Assembly (NCBI GenBank): GCA_031278665.1
Contig: JAITKC010000326.1
Span: 1-5,073 of the forward strand
Length of the DNA stretch: 5,073 nt
Source: Bifidobacteriaceae bacterium
Lineage (GTDB): Bacteria > Actinomycetota > Actinomycetes > Actinomycetales > WQXJ01
Reading direction: 5' to 3'
The position numbers and the translations under genes are program-made. The notes under the pieces were generated by a model. That model worked only from the letters and a program-made list of their open reading frames with translations. It did not search any database and was not told the DNA's origin. Shown here piece after piece: positions 1 through 4,829 of the stretch (position 1 is the stretch's first letter; each line of letters opens with the position of its first letter).

Positions 1-59
1 TCACGGTGCTGCGACTGGTCTTGGATCAGGTCAGCGCCAAACGCCGCCGGGATTCCTGA
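1..59 (+). CDS. 3' end of an unidentified rightward gene (partial)
   Basis: An open frame enters from the left edge (first full codon at position 3) and stops at TGA 57-59. The 18 visible residues end in a basic tail, AKRRRDS, after a Leu/Val-rich stretch. This would suit the C-terminus of a helix or membrane protein, but it is too short to assign to a family. It converges on the Xre gene with only 22 bases between the two stop codons, a compact arrangement that favours a real gene end. The alternative is that the frame is open by chance. Confidence 0.35.
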   Translation, partial: TVLRLVLDQVSAKRRRDS

Positions 60-63
60 CGCC

Positions 64-81
64 GCCGGTCGCCGGGCCGGC
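64..81. terminator. weak GC-rich dyad between convergent genes
   Basis: GCCGG (64-68) and CCGGC (77-81) can pair around an 8-base loop in the short gap between the two convergent stop codons. There is no T-tract on either side and the stem is only five pairs. Its position suits a bidirectional terminator, but chance is nearly as likely in sequence this rich in G and C. Confidence 0.15.
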
Positions 82-294
82 TCATCGATCGCCGGGCGCC
101 CAGGTCAAGATGTCGCCGGGTTGGCAATCGAGGGCCCGGCAGAGCGCGTCCAGAGTTGAGAAGCGGACCGCCTTGGCGCGGCCGTTCTTGAGGATCGACA
201 GGTTCGCCGGGGTGATCCCGATCAGCGCCGCCAACTCCCCCACGGCCATCTTCCGGCGCGCCATCATGACGTCGAGGTCGACGCCAATCGGCAT
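82..294 (-). CDS. Xre/Cro-family (YozG-like, HTH_26) transcriptional regulator
   Basis: A 70-residue protein that is essentially one helix-turn-helix domain. The HTH covers about residues 17-39, including ELAALIGITPANLSILKNG, and is followed by RFSTLDALCRALDCQPGDIL at about 44-63. That tail is the hallmark of small Cro/CI-type regulators such as Bacillus YozG. It should bind DNA as a dimer. There is no other domain, so any sensing role must lie with its partner. The ATG at 294 shares its A with the TGA of the DUF2975 gene, and a near-perfect Shine-Dalgarno sequence (GGAGGTGATC, 306 down to 297) precedes it, so this start is secure. Pairing a DUF2975 membrane protein with this regulator is a recurrent arrangement (YoaS/YozG in B. 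subtilis). Autoregulation through the dyads at 781-820 is my inference. Confidence 0.9.
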   Translation of the reverse strand: MPIGVDLDVMMARRKMAVGELAALIGITPANLSILKNGRAKAVRFSTLDALCRALDCQPGDILTWAPGDR

Positions 295-764
295 CAGATC
301 ACCTCCGCCAACTCGTCGGCCTGGGAGGTGGCCTGGACCAGCAGCGCCTTCATCGTCGAAACCACCAGCGCGCCGGCGGCGCCGGCCGGCAGGGCGATCA
401 GGCAGGCGGCCGCAGCCCCCGGCGGCCCTTTGGTGGCGAATAGCGAAACCCACAGCCAGGGAAGGACGGCGGCCGTCTCGACCCAGAGCGCGATGACGAC
501 GACGTCGACCCAGCGCGCGGCGGCCCCCGAGAACACGACGCCTCTGGCCGCCATCGAGGCCAGTTTGACCAGGGCGAGCCCGGCCAGGTCGGCCACGGCC
601 ATCATGAACTCGGCCAAAATCAGCAACGGCCAGCGCAGGTGGGCGAACTCCGGCGCCGATTGGGCCGCCTCGGCGGCGATCAACGGAACGACAAACACTT
701 GGCAGGGCGCCATGAGCGCCATCAAGAGGATTATCAACGCCCGCGCCAACCGCGTCTTCGTCAT
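294..764 (-). CDS. DUF2975 domain-containing membrane protein (YoaS-like)
   Basis: A 156-residue protein with four predicted membrane helices at about residues 7-30, 46-68, 85-108 and 117-140. The conserved DUF2975 features are visible: PEFAHLRWP (38-46) after the first helix, and a cytosolic loop with RGVVFSGAAARWVDVV (74-89), close to the family's R-x-x-x-F-s-x-x-x-x-R-W-x-D pattern. The length is normal for the family. The start is the ATG at 764, with GAGGTG seven bases upstream on the minus strand. It is the first gene of a two-gene operon and overlaps the Xre gene by one base. Its biochemical role is unknown. The fixed pairing suggests that it modulates the regulator, for instance by holding it at the membrane or sensing membrane state, but nothing in the sequence proves this. 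Confidence 0.85.
   Translation of the reverse strand: MTKTRLARALIILLMALMAPCQVFVVPLIAAEAAQSAPEFAHLRWPLLILAEFMMAVADLAGLALVKLASMAARGVVFSGAAARWVDVVVIALWVETAAVLPWLWVSLFATKGPPGAAAACLIALPAGAAGALVVSTMKALLVQATSQADELAEVI
297..306 (-). promoter_or_regulatory. strong ribosome binding site of the Xre gene
   Basis: On the minus strand this reads GGAGGTGATC, an almost complete complement to the 16S rRNA tail, about seven bases before the ATG at 294. It lies inside the last codons of the DUF2975 gene. The regulator can therefore be translated strongly in its own right as well as by coupling through the TGATG overlap. Confidence 0.8.
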
Positions 765-769
765 GCCAA

Positions 770-775
770 CACCTC
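770..775 (-). promoter_or_regulatory. ribosome binding site of the DUF2975 gene
   Basis: GAGGTG on the minus strand, five bases from the ATG at 764. It supports this start over upstream in-frame alternatives. Confidence 0.65.
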
Positions 776-780
776 GATTT

Positions 781-820
781 CATATCGTTTTACGATAGAA
801 TACCATCGTTTACCGATATG
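781..820 (-). promoter_or_regulatory. double operator and promoter of the DUF2975-Xre operon
   Basis: An AT-rich island in GC-rich DNA, just upstream of the leftward DUF2975 gene. A perfect 6-bp inverted repeat with a 3-base spacer (TATCGTTTTACGATA, 783-797) is followed 21 bp later, two helical turns, by a degenerate copy (CATCGTTTACCGATA, 804-818) identical at 12 of 15 positions. The whole 40 bp is itself an imperfect palindrome: CATATCG at 781-787 is mirrored by CGATATG at 814-820, and about 15 of 20 half-positions are symmetric. This suits two cooperating dimers of a small Cro-type protein. A possible -10 on the minus strand is TATTCT (802 down to 797), which would lie between and within the dyads. 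Binding by the adjacent Xre protein is inferred. Confidence 0.65.
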
Positions 821-845
821 CGAAGCCAACCGGGCCGGCTGCCGC

Positions 846-874
846 CCCCACGCCGCGGCCGGGCCTCGGCGGGG
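846..874 (-). terminator. possible hairpin terminator after the Pr6Pr gene
   Basis: The segment CCCaCGCCG (847-855) can pair with CGGCGGGG (867-874) with one bulged A and an 11-base loop. It begins about 27 bases past the Pr6Pr stop on the minus strand and lies upstream of the operator island. There is no U-tract. Some actinobacterial terminators lack one, but the call is weak. The rest of the 821-901 gap shows nothing else. Confidence 0.25.
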
Positions 875-901
875 TCGCGCCGGGGACGCGCCGGAACCGG
901 G

Positions 902-1597
902 TCAGGCGGCCGGCGGGCGCCGGGGTCTTCGGCTGGCCCGGCCGAGCAACCAGTCGGCGACCACGAAAACATAGCCGAAGGCGATCAAGGTGACGCTCAA
1001 CACCAAGATTTGCAGGGCGACGCCGCCCACGCCGTTCGCCGCCACGTCCATGAACGGGTACGGATAGCGGCGGCCTTCGCCGAAATCCCCGCCAAGCGCC
1101 GGCCAGAGAAAGGCGAACGTCAAATATGCGTACGGGATGATGGCCCACAAGGGCGGGTCGAACCAGCGCAGCCGCCCCTTCGGGGCGAACAAGAACCAGT
1201 CCGCGATCGCCAAACAGGGCGTGACGATGTGAATCAGATCATCGGTCAAGGTGAACGGCACATAAACGCTGTCGCCCTGGACGTAGAAGGTCGGCGCCAA
1301 GATGACCAGGTAAATCACCATGGTCACGGTTATCGCCATCATCACCGCCGCGCCCAGGCGGGGCCAGGGCGCCGCACCGCCGCGCGGGCCGTGGCGAACG
1401 ATGTCGCCGATCGTGACTCCGACCATCACGAGCATCCAGACCAGCACCAACACGTTGCTCTGGGTGGTGTAGAAGGCGAAGGTCGACCAGACCGGATCAT
1501 CGCCAAACAATCCGATCAGACGGGCCAACCCGGTCGCTATCAGGACCACGGCCGCCATCCGAAACACCAATGCGACATAACGCTGGGTGATCGCCAT
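902..1597 (-). CDS. Pr6Pr family membrane protein
   Basis: A 231-residue integral membrane protein with about six helices (residues 8-30, 46-66, 82-103, 120-138, 150-168, 192-216) and a basic cytosolic C-terminus (GRASRRPRRPP). The family pattern is clear: FAFYTTQSN (40-48), D-x-x-x-H-x-x-x-P in TDDLIHIVTPCLAIADW (118-134), APKGRLRW (138-145), IPYAYL (154-159) and RRYPYPFMDV (176-185). The biochemical function of the family is not established. I chose the ATG at 1597 because conserved sequence begins there. The frame stays open 27 codons upstream (to 1678), but that stretch is Arg/Pro/Gly-rich and looks non-coding. No Shine-Dalgarno sequence precedes the ATG, whereas a TANNNT -10 element sits seven bases away. 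The gene is divergent from the iron-uptake operon, and nothing in the sequence ties it to iron. Confidence 0.85.
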   Translation of the reverse strand: MAITQRYVALVFRMAAVVLIATGLARLIGLFGDDPVWSTFAFYTTQSNVLVLVWMLVMVGVTIGDIVRHGPRGGAAPWPRLGAAVMMAITVTMVIYLVILAPTFYVQGDSVYVPFTLTDDLIHIVTPCLAIADWFLFAPKGRLRWFDPPLWAIIPYAYLTFAFLWPALGGDFGEGRRYPYPFMDVAANGVGGVALQILVLSVTLIAFGYVFVVADWLLGRASRRPRRPPAA

Positions 1598-1799
1598 AGG
1601 CCGCAGTCTATCGAGAGCCGGCCCCTCGACGCGCAATCGGGCGCCTGGTCGCGCCTCGCCCCGGCGCCGCCGCGTCACCCCCGGCGGCGACGCGCCCCGA
1701 CGGCATCGACACCCCGCCGCCGGTCGGCCTGACAGCGCGCGGCCTGCCTTTGATCGATTGTCCGCGCCCTCCCTACCCGGGGCTTGCCGGACGGGATGA
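1598..1799. other. divergent intergenic region, no gene recognised
   Basis: About 200 bases between the Pr6Pr start and the iron box. The left part is GC-rich and Arg-codon-like in several frames, with no credible gene. The only AT-leaning spots are around TTTGATCGATTG (1749-1760) and GATGATTA at the junction with the iron box (1795-1802). TTGCCG (1784-1789) is a possible -35, but it sits 21 bases from the TAACCT element, longer than usual. No second iron box was found by eye. Confidence 0.5.
1605..1610 (-). promoter_or_regulatory. candidate -10 element for a leaderless Pr6Pr transcript
   Basis: On the minus strand TAGACT fits the actinobacterial TANNNT pattern and ends seven bases before the ATG at 1597. 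That is the spacing expected if transcription starts at or next to the A of the ATG. No ribosome binding site is visible, which fits a leaderless message. A convincing -35 hexamer is absent at the usual distance. Confidence 0.4.
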
Positions 1800-1818
1800 T
1801 TAGCTGAGGCTAACCTGA
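1800..1818 (+). promoter_or_regulatory. DtxR/IdeR iron box (operator of the iron-uptake operon)
   Basis: TTAGCTGAGGCTAACCTGA matches the published consensus TTAGGTTAGSCTAACCTAA at 16 of 19 positions; mismatches are at positions 5, 7 and 18. DtxR/IdeR loaded with Fe(II) binds such boxes as paired dimers and blocks transcription. The right half is nearly perfect. It ends four bases before the GTG at 1823 and contains TAACCT (1811-1816), a possible -10, so bound repressor would directly exclude RNA polymerase. This placement strongly supports iron repression of the three genes downstream. Confidence 0.85.
1811..1816 (+). promoter_or_regulatory. candidate -10 element inside the iron box
   Basis: TAACCT fits TANNNT and ends six bases before the GTG at 1823. 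This is the geometry of a leaderless actinobacterial transcript, and there is no Shine-Dalgarno sequence upstream of either GTG 1823 or ATG 1829. A transcription start at or beside 1823 is inferred. Confidence 0.4.
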
Positions 1819-1822
1819 ATCC

Positions 1823-2941
1823 GTGTCTATGTCAGTCTCCGCCACCAACCGGGACGGCCAAGACGGCCAAGACGGCCACGACGGCCACGACGGCCACGAC
1901 GGCCGGGCGGGTCGCGGCGGCTTCGACGCGCCCGGGGGCGGCGCTCCGCGCGGGCGGCGCCGCTGGGCGGCCGCGGGCGCGGCCGCGCTGCTGGTCTTGG
2001 TCGCGGTGGTCGCGAGCCTGCTCCTGGGCAGCAACCTGATAGACCCCATGGCCGTGCTCCGGCGCCTGGCCGACCGCTCGGCCGACACCGACGCGGTGGT
2101 CTGGGGTTCGCGGGTGCCGCGCACGGCGCTTGGCCTGATGGTTGGCCTTTGCCTGGGCTGCGCCGGCGCCGTGATGCAAGGCCAGACGCGCAACCCGTTG
2201 GCGGATCCGGGGATTTTCGGCGTCTCCGCCGGGGCGAGCTTGGCGGTGGTGCTCGGGGCGAGGCTGCTCGGTGTCACCTCGATGATCGCCACCATCTGGT
2301 TCGCGTTGGCCGGGGCGATGGCCGCGACAGTGGTGGTGTTCCTGGTCGCGGCCCTGGGCCGGGGATTATCCAGCCCGGTGCCGCTGGCGATCGCGGGCAC
2401 GGCGGTTTCGACCCTGCTGGTGGCGGTGACCTCGTTCTTGGTCATCACCGACGAGGCCACGCTGGCGGCCTGGCGGATCTGGGTGATCGGCTCCTTGTCG
2501 GGACGCACGCTCGACGGCGTCGGCGTGGCGCTGGCCTGCGCGGCGGTTGGCCTGGTTTTCGCCGCGGCCGGCTGGCGGTCGCTGAACTCACTGGCCCTGG
2601 GCGCCGAATTGGCCCGGGGACTGGGCGAAAACCTGATCCGCGCCCGTTTAGTCGGTTTGTGCGCGATCACTTTTCTGACCGCCAGCGCCGTGGCGGTGAC
2701 CGGCCCGATCGGTTTTGTCGGCTTGACCGCCCCGCACATCGCGCGGGCCGGCGTGGGCGGCGACCACCGCTGGCTGATCCCCGTCTCCGGCCTGGTCGGG
2801 GCCGGCGTTCTGCTGAGCTGCGACGTCGTCGGCCGGTTGCTTGGCGACAACAGCGAAACGCCCGTCGGCGTGGTCTTATCAGTCCTCGGCGGGGCGGCCT
2901 TCGTCGCGATAGTCCGCCGCGTCCGATTGGCCCGCCTGTGA
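1823..2941 (+). CDS. FecCD-family iron-chelate ABC transporter permease (FepD-like)
   Basis: A 372-residue inner-membrane permease, one half of the channel that passes ferric siderophore or a related chelate inward. Family signatures are SRVPRTALG (96-104), GAVMQGQTRNPLADPG with IFGVSAGAS (115-139), the coupling region LGAELARGLG (259-268) that meets the ATPase, GPIGFVGLTAPHIARAG (294-310) and ETPVGVV (345-351). The APH version of that motif is typical of FepD-type subunits. About nine or ten membrane helices are visible from residue 48 onward. The N-terminal cytosolic tail of about 47 residues is unusual: Asp-Gly-Gln/His triplets (11-28), then a Gly/Arg-rich linker. Start: GTG 1823, with a -10-like TAACCT six bases upstream. 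ATG 1829 is an equally readable alternative and would remove two residues. It is the first gene of the operon, directly downstream of the iron box, and overlaps the next gene by four bases. The true substrate cannot be read from the sequence. Confidence 0.92.
   Translation: MSMSVSATNRDGQDGQDGHDGHDGHDGRAGRGGFDAPGGGAPRGRRRWAAAGAAALLVLVAVVASLLLGSNLIDPMAVLRRLADRSADTDAVVWGSRVPRTALGLMVGLCLGCAGAVMQGQTRNPLADPGIFGVSAGASLAVVLGARLLGVTSMIATIWFALAGAMAATVVVFLVAALGRGLSSPVPLAIAGTAVSTLLVAVTSFLVITDEATLAAWRIWVIGSLSGRTLDGVGVALACAAVGLVFAAAGWRSLNSLALGAELARGLGENLIRARLVGLCAITFLTASAVAVTGPIGFVGLTAPHIARAGVGGDHRWLIPVSGLVGAGVLLSCDVVGRLLGDNSETPVGVVLSVLGGAAFVAIVRRVRLARL
1853..1906 (+). repeat. 9-bp tandem repeat, six units, in frame in the first permease gene
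   Basis: The units are GACGGCCAA twice (1853-1870), GACGGCCAC three times (1871-1897) and a diverged GACGGCCGG (1898-1906). Each unit is three codons, so the array encodes DGQ, DGQ, DGH, DGH, DGH, DGR in the cytosolic tail before the first membrane helix. Changes in unit number would keep the frame and only lengthen or shorten the tail. The array is the cause of a Ser-Trp-Pro-rich frame on the other strand, which is not a gene. Confidence 0.9.
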
Positions 2942-3996
2942 CCCCGCGCCTGACCCCGCGCCTGACCCCGCGCCCAACCGGCCGGACCGCGCGAATCCGG
3001 CTGACAACGGCCCTCAGCCTGGCGACCACGCTGGTGGTGGCCCTGCTCGGGCTGGCGGCCGGGTCGGCATCGTATAGTTTGGCGGAAATCGCCGGAGTCT
3101 TGGCCGGGTTCGGCTCCCCGGCCGACCAACTGGTGTTGATCGAGTTCCGGGCGCCCCGGGTGGCGGCGGGCCTGGCCGTGGGCGCGAGCCTGGGCCTGGC
3201 CGGCGCGCTGACCCAAACTTTCGCCCGCAACCCGCTGGCCACCCCGGACATCTTGGGCGTGACGTCGGGGGCCTCGCTCGGCGCGGTAGCCGCGATCTGC
3301 CTGGGCGGCGGAACCTACGCGGTGGCCGCGCCGCTCCTGGCCCTGGGCTTGCCGGCGGCCGCCGCGGTCGGGGCGCTGGCCGCGGCCGTGGTCGTCTACG
3401 GTTTGGCTTGGCGGGGCGGAGTGGACAGCTACCGGCTCATTCTGATCGGCATCGGCGCCACGGCCGCCTTGGGCGGCGTCACCAACTACTTGGTGGCGCG
3501 GGCCCAGATCACCGACGCCTCGGCGGCGGCGCAGTGGATGGTCGGCAATTTGGCCGGCGTCTCCTGGGTCAGCGTTTGGCCGGTGGTGGTGGTCTTGGCG
3601 CTGGTTTGGCCGTTCGCGGCGGCCCAGTCGCGGGCCTTGGACGTGAGCCAACTCGGCGACGATTTGGCGTCCGGCCTGGGCGTCGACTTGAACCGCCACC
3701 GCTTCGCCGTGCTCGGCTGCGCGGTCGCCTTGACGGCGGCGGCCGTCGCCGCCAGCGGCCCGGTCGAGTTCGCGGCTTTTGTCTCCCCCCAGATCGCGCT
3801 CCGCCTGGCGGCCGCCGCGCGACCGCCTTTGGCGGCGTCGGCCCTGGTCGGGGCCTGTTTGGTGACGGGGGCGGACGCCTTGGCGCGCGGTCCGCTGCCC
3901 GGCGACACGCCAGTCGGCATCATCACCGCGATCATCGGCGCGCCGTATCTGCTTTGGCTGTTGATCCGCCACCGACCTGGCCAGGAGGCATTGTGA
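2938..3996 (+). CDS. FecCD-family iron-chelate ABC transporter permease (FepG-like)
   Basis: A 352-residue second permease that should pair with the upstream subunit to form the heterodimeric channel. Motifs are RAPRVAAGL (71-79), GALTQTFARNPLATPDILGV (89-108) with TSGAS (109-113), the coupling stretch LGDDLASGLG (239-248), GPVEFAAFVSPQIALRL (274-290) and DTPVGIITAIIGAPYLLWLL (323-342). SPQ where the first subunit has APH, and ATPDILG where it has ADPGIFG, are as expected of FepG-type subunits. About nine helices follow residue 23. The start is GTG 2938, which overlaps the previous stop as GTGA. The frame is open far upstream, but that sequence is the other gene read out of frame. No Shine-Dalgarno sequence precedes it, so translation probably depends on coupling. 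The N-terminus carries a TPRL/TPRL/TPRP repeat. Confidence 0.92.
   Translation: MTPRLTPRLTPRPTGRTARIRLTTALSLATTLVVALLGLAAGSASYSLAEIAGVLAGFGSPADQLVLIEFRAPRVAAGLAVGASLGLAGALTQTFARNPLATPDILGVTSGASLGAVAAICLGGGTYAVAAPLLALGLPAAAAVGALAAAVVVYGLAWRGGVDSYRLILIGIGATAALGGVTNYLVARAQITDASAAAQWMVGNLAGVSWVSVWPVVVVLALVWPFAAAQSRALDVSQLGDDLASGLGVDLNRHRFAVLGCAVALTAAAVAASGPVEFAAFVSPQIALRLAAAARPPLAASALVGACLVTGADALARGPLPGDTPVGIITAIIGAPYLLWLLIRHRPGQEAL
2939..2974 (+). repeat. 12-bp tandem repeat, three perfect units, across the permease-permease junction
   Basis: TGACCCCGCGCC occurs three times back to back (2939-2950, 2951-2962, 2963-2974). The first unit holds the stop codon of the first permease and most of the start region of the second. 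In the frame of the second permease the array encodes TPRL, TPRL, TPRP. Expansion or contraction would keep the frame and alter only the N-terminal tail. Confidence 0.9.
3983..3988 (+). promoter_or_regulatory. ribosome binding site of the ATPase gene
   Basis: AGGAGG lies four bases before GTG 3993, inside the end of the second permease gene. The spacing is slightly short, but the match is perfect and fixes the ATPase start. It is the only clear Shine-Dalgarno sequence in this operon. Confidence 0.75.
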
Positions 3997-4829
3997 CCAC
4001 GACCGAGACCAACCCGACCGGCCCCGCGAACAGCCAGGCCGGCCCCGCCCTGGAGGCTGTGGACGTGACTTTGGGCTATGGCGGCGAGCCGGTTTTCGCC
4101 TCGCTCCACCTGAGCGTCGAGCGCGGGCGCGTCACCACTTTGGTCGGCGCCAACGGCAGCGGCAAGTCGACGTTGCTGAAGGCCTTCGGGCGGCTGCTGG
4201 CGCCTAGCCGCGGCGCCATCAAACTAGATGGCGCCGCGTTGGCGACTATGGCCGCCCGCCAGGTCGCGCGCCACCGCGCCATCTTGCCGCAAAGGCCGTT
4301 GACGCCGCCGGCCACCACTGTCCGGGAGTTGGTCTCGCGCGGCCGCCATCCGCATCAGGCTTGGTTTCGGCCTTGGACGGCGCACGATGCCGCCGCCGTG
4401 GCCGCCGCTCTCGAGGCGACCGAGTTGACCGCGTTGGCCGAGCGCGACGTGTCAACTCTGTCCGGCGGGCAAATCCAGCGGGCCTGGATCGCTCTGATCT
4501 TGGCCCAGGAGACGCCGCTGGTGCTGTTGGACGAGCCGACCACGTTCCTTGACCTGGCCCACCAATTGGAGGTGTTGCGGCTGGTCCGCCGGATAAACCG
4601 ACAGCGCGGCGCGACTGTGCTGATGGTCTTGCACGATTTGTCCTTGGCGGCCCGGTTCTCCGACCGGCTGATCGCCCTTGGCGGCGGCCGGGTGATGGCG
4701 GACGGCCCCGCCTGGGAGGTGCTGACCCCCGACCTGCTGAAGGCCGCCTTCGGGCTCGACGCCCAGGTCATCGCCGACCCGGCGACCGGCACCCCGCTGG
4801 TGGTGCCCGCCTCGGACCCGGCCGCCTGA
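3993..4829 (+). CDS. iron-chelate ABC transporter ATP-binding protein (FepC/FhuC-like)
   Basis: A 278-residue cytosolic ATPase that powers the two-permease channel. All motifs are intact: aromatic A-loop Y29 (LGYGGEPV), Walker A GANGSGKST (52-60), Q-loop Q100 (AILPQ), signature LSGGQ (156-160) followed by IQRAWIA, Walker B LVLLDEP (176-182), D-loop FLDL (185-188) and switch H214 (VLHDLS). LDEPTTFLDLAHQLEVL and MVLHDLSLAARFSDR are characteristic of the FepC/FhuC/BtuD-type branch that serves siderophore and cobalamin importers. The length is normal. The start is GTG 3993, overlapping the permease stop as GTGA. The frame is open much further upstream, but that part is the permease gene out of frame. 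It is the last gene of the iron-controlled operon. Iron chelate is preferred over cobalamin as the substrate because of the iron box. Confidence 0.95.
   Translation: MTTTETNPTGPANSQAGPALEAVDVTLGYGGEPVFASLHLSVERGRVTTLVGANGSGKSTLLKAFGRLLAPSRGAIKLDGAALATMAARQVARHRAILPQRPLTPPATTVRELVSRGRHPHQAWFRPWTAHDAAAVAAALEATELTALAERDVSTLSGGQIQRAWIALILAQETPLVLLDEPTTFLDLAHQLEVLRLVRRINRQRGATVLMVLHDLSLAARFSDRLIALGGGRVMADGPAWEVLTPDLLKAAFGLDAQVIADPATGTPLVVPASDPAA
4209..4238 (+). repeat. perfect 12-bp inverted repeat (hairpin) inside the ATPase gene
   Basis: CGCGGCGCCATC (4209-4220) is exactly complementary to GATGGCGCCGCG (4227-4238), around the loop AAACTA. It encodes residues 73-82 of the ATPase (RGAIKLDGAA), a normal family segment just after Walker A. 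There is no T-tract after it, so ordinary intrinsic termination is not indicated. It could slow translation, act as an RNA processing barrier, or have no function. Confidence 0.75.

Noticed and set aside
365..390. GCCGGC-rich palindromes inside the DUF2975 gene
   Set aside because: They are short and of low complexity, expected in this base composition, and have no positional logic.
295..783. Upstream extension of the Xre frame to 783
   Set aside because: It overlaps the conserved DUF2975 protein in another frame and is Arg/Gly-rich. The strong ribosome site before ATG 294 sets the real start.
818..1732. Rightward 304-codon frame opposite the Pr6Pr gene
   Set aside because: It is rich in Arg/Gln/His with no hydrophobic core or motifs and is antisense to a recognisable membrane protein.
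1832..1906. Ser-Trp-Pro and Val-Ala-Val repeat proteins on the minus strand
   Set aside because: These are products of the 9-bp repeat read in other frames; the in-frame sense reading belongs to a conserved permease.
1853..1906. The tandem array as a CRISPR or iteron-type origin
   Set aside because: The units are 9 bp with no spacers, lie wholly within a coding frame, and have no replication genes nearby.
2149..2937. N-terminal extension of the second permease frame upstream to 2149
   Set aside because: The extension is the first permease read out of frame (Arg/Gly-rich, no membrane helices). The GTGA overlap at 2938 gives a normal-length FecCD protein.
1810..3972. A 720-codon open frame on the minus strand opposite both permeases
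   Set aside because: It is antisense to two clearly conserved permeases, has low-complexity Arg/Gln/Thr/Pro composition with no domain, and arises because GC-rich codons rarely give stops on the other strand.
3408..3992. N-terminal extension of the ATPase frame upstream to 3408
   Set aside because: It is the second permease out of frame. AGGAGG and GTG 3993 give a normal 278-residue ATPase.
1810..4829. Cobalamin (BtuCD) rather than siderophore import
   Set aside because: The family overlaps structurally, but two distinct permease genes (FepD-like and FepG-like) and an iron box favour iron-chelate uptake; no cobalamin riboswitch features were seen upstream.
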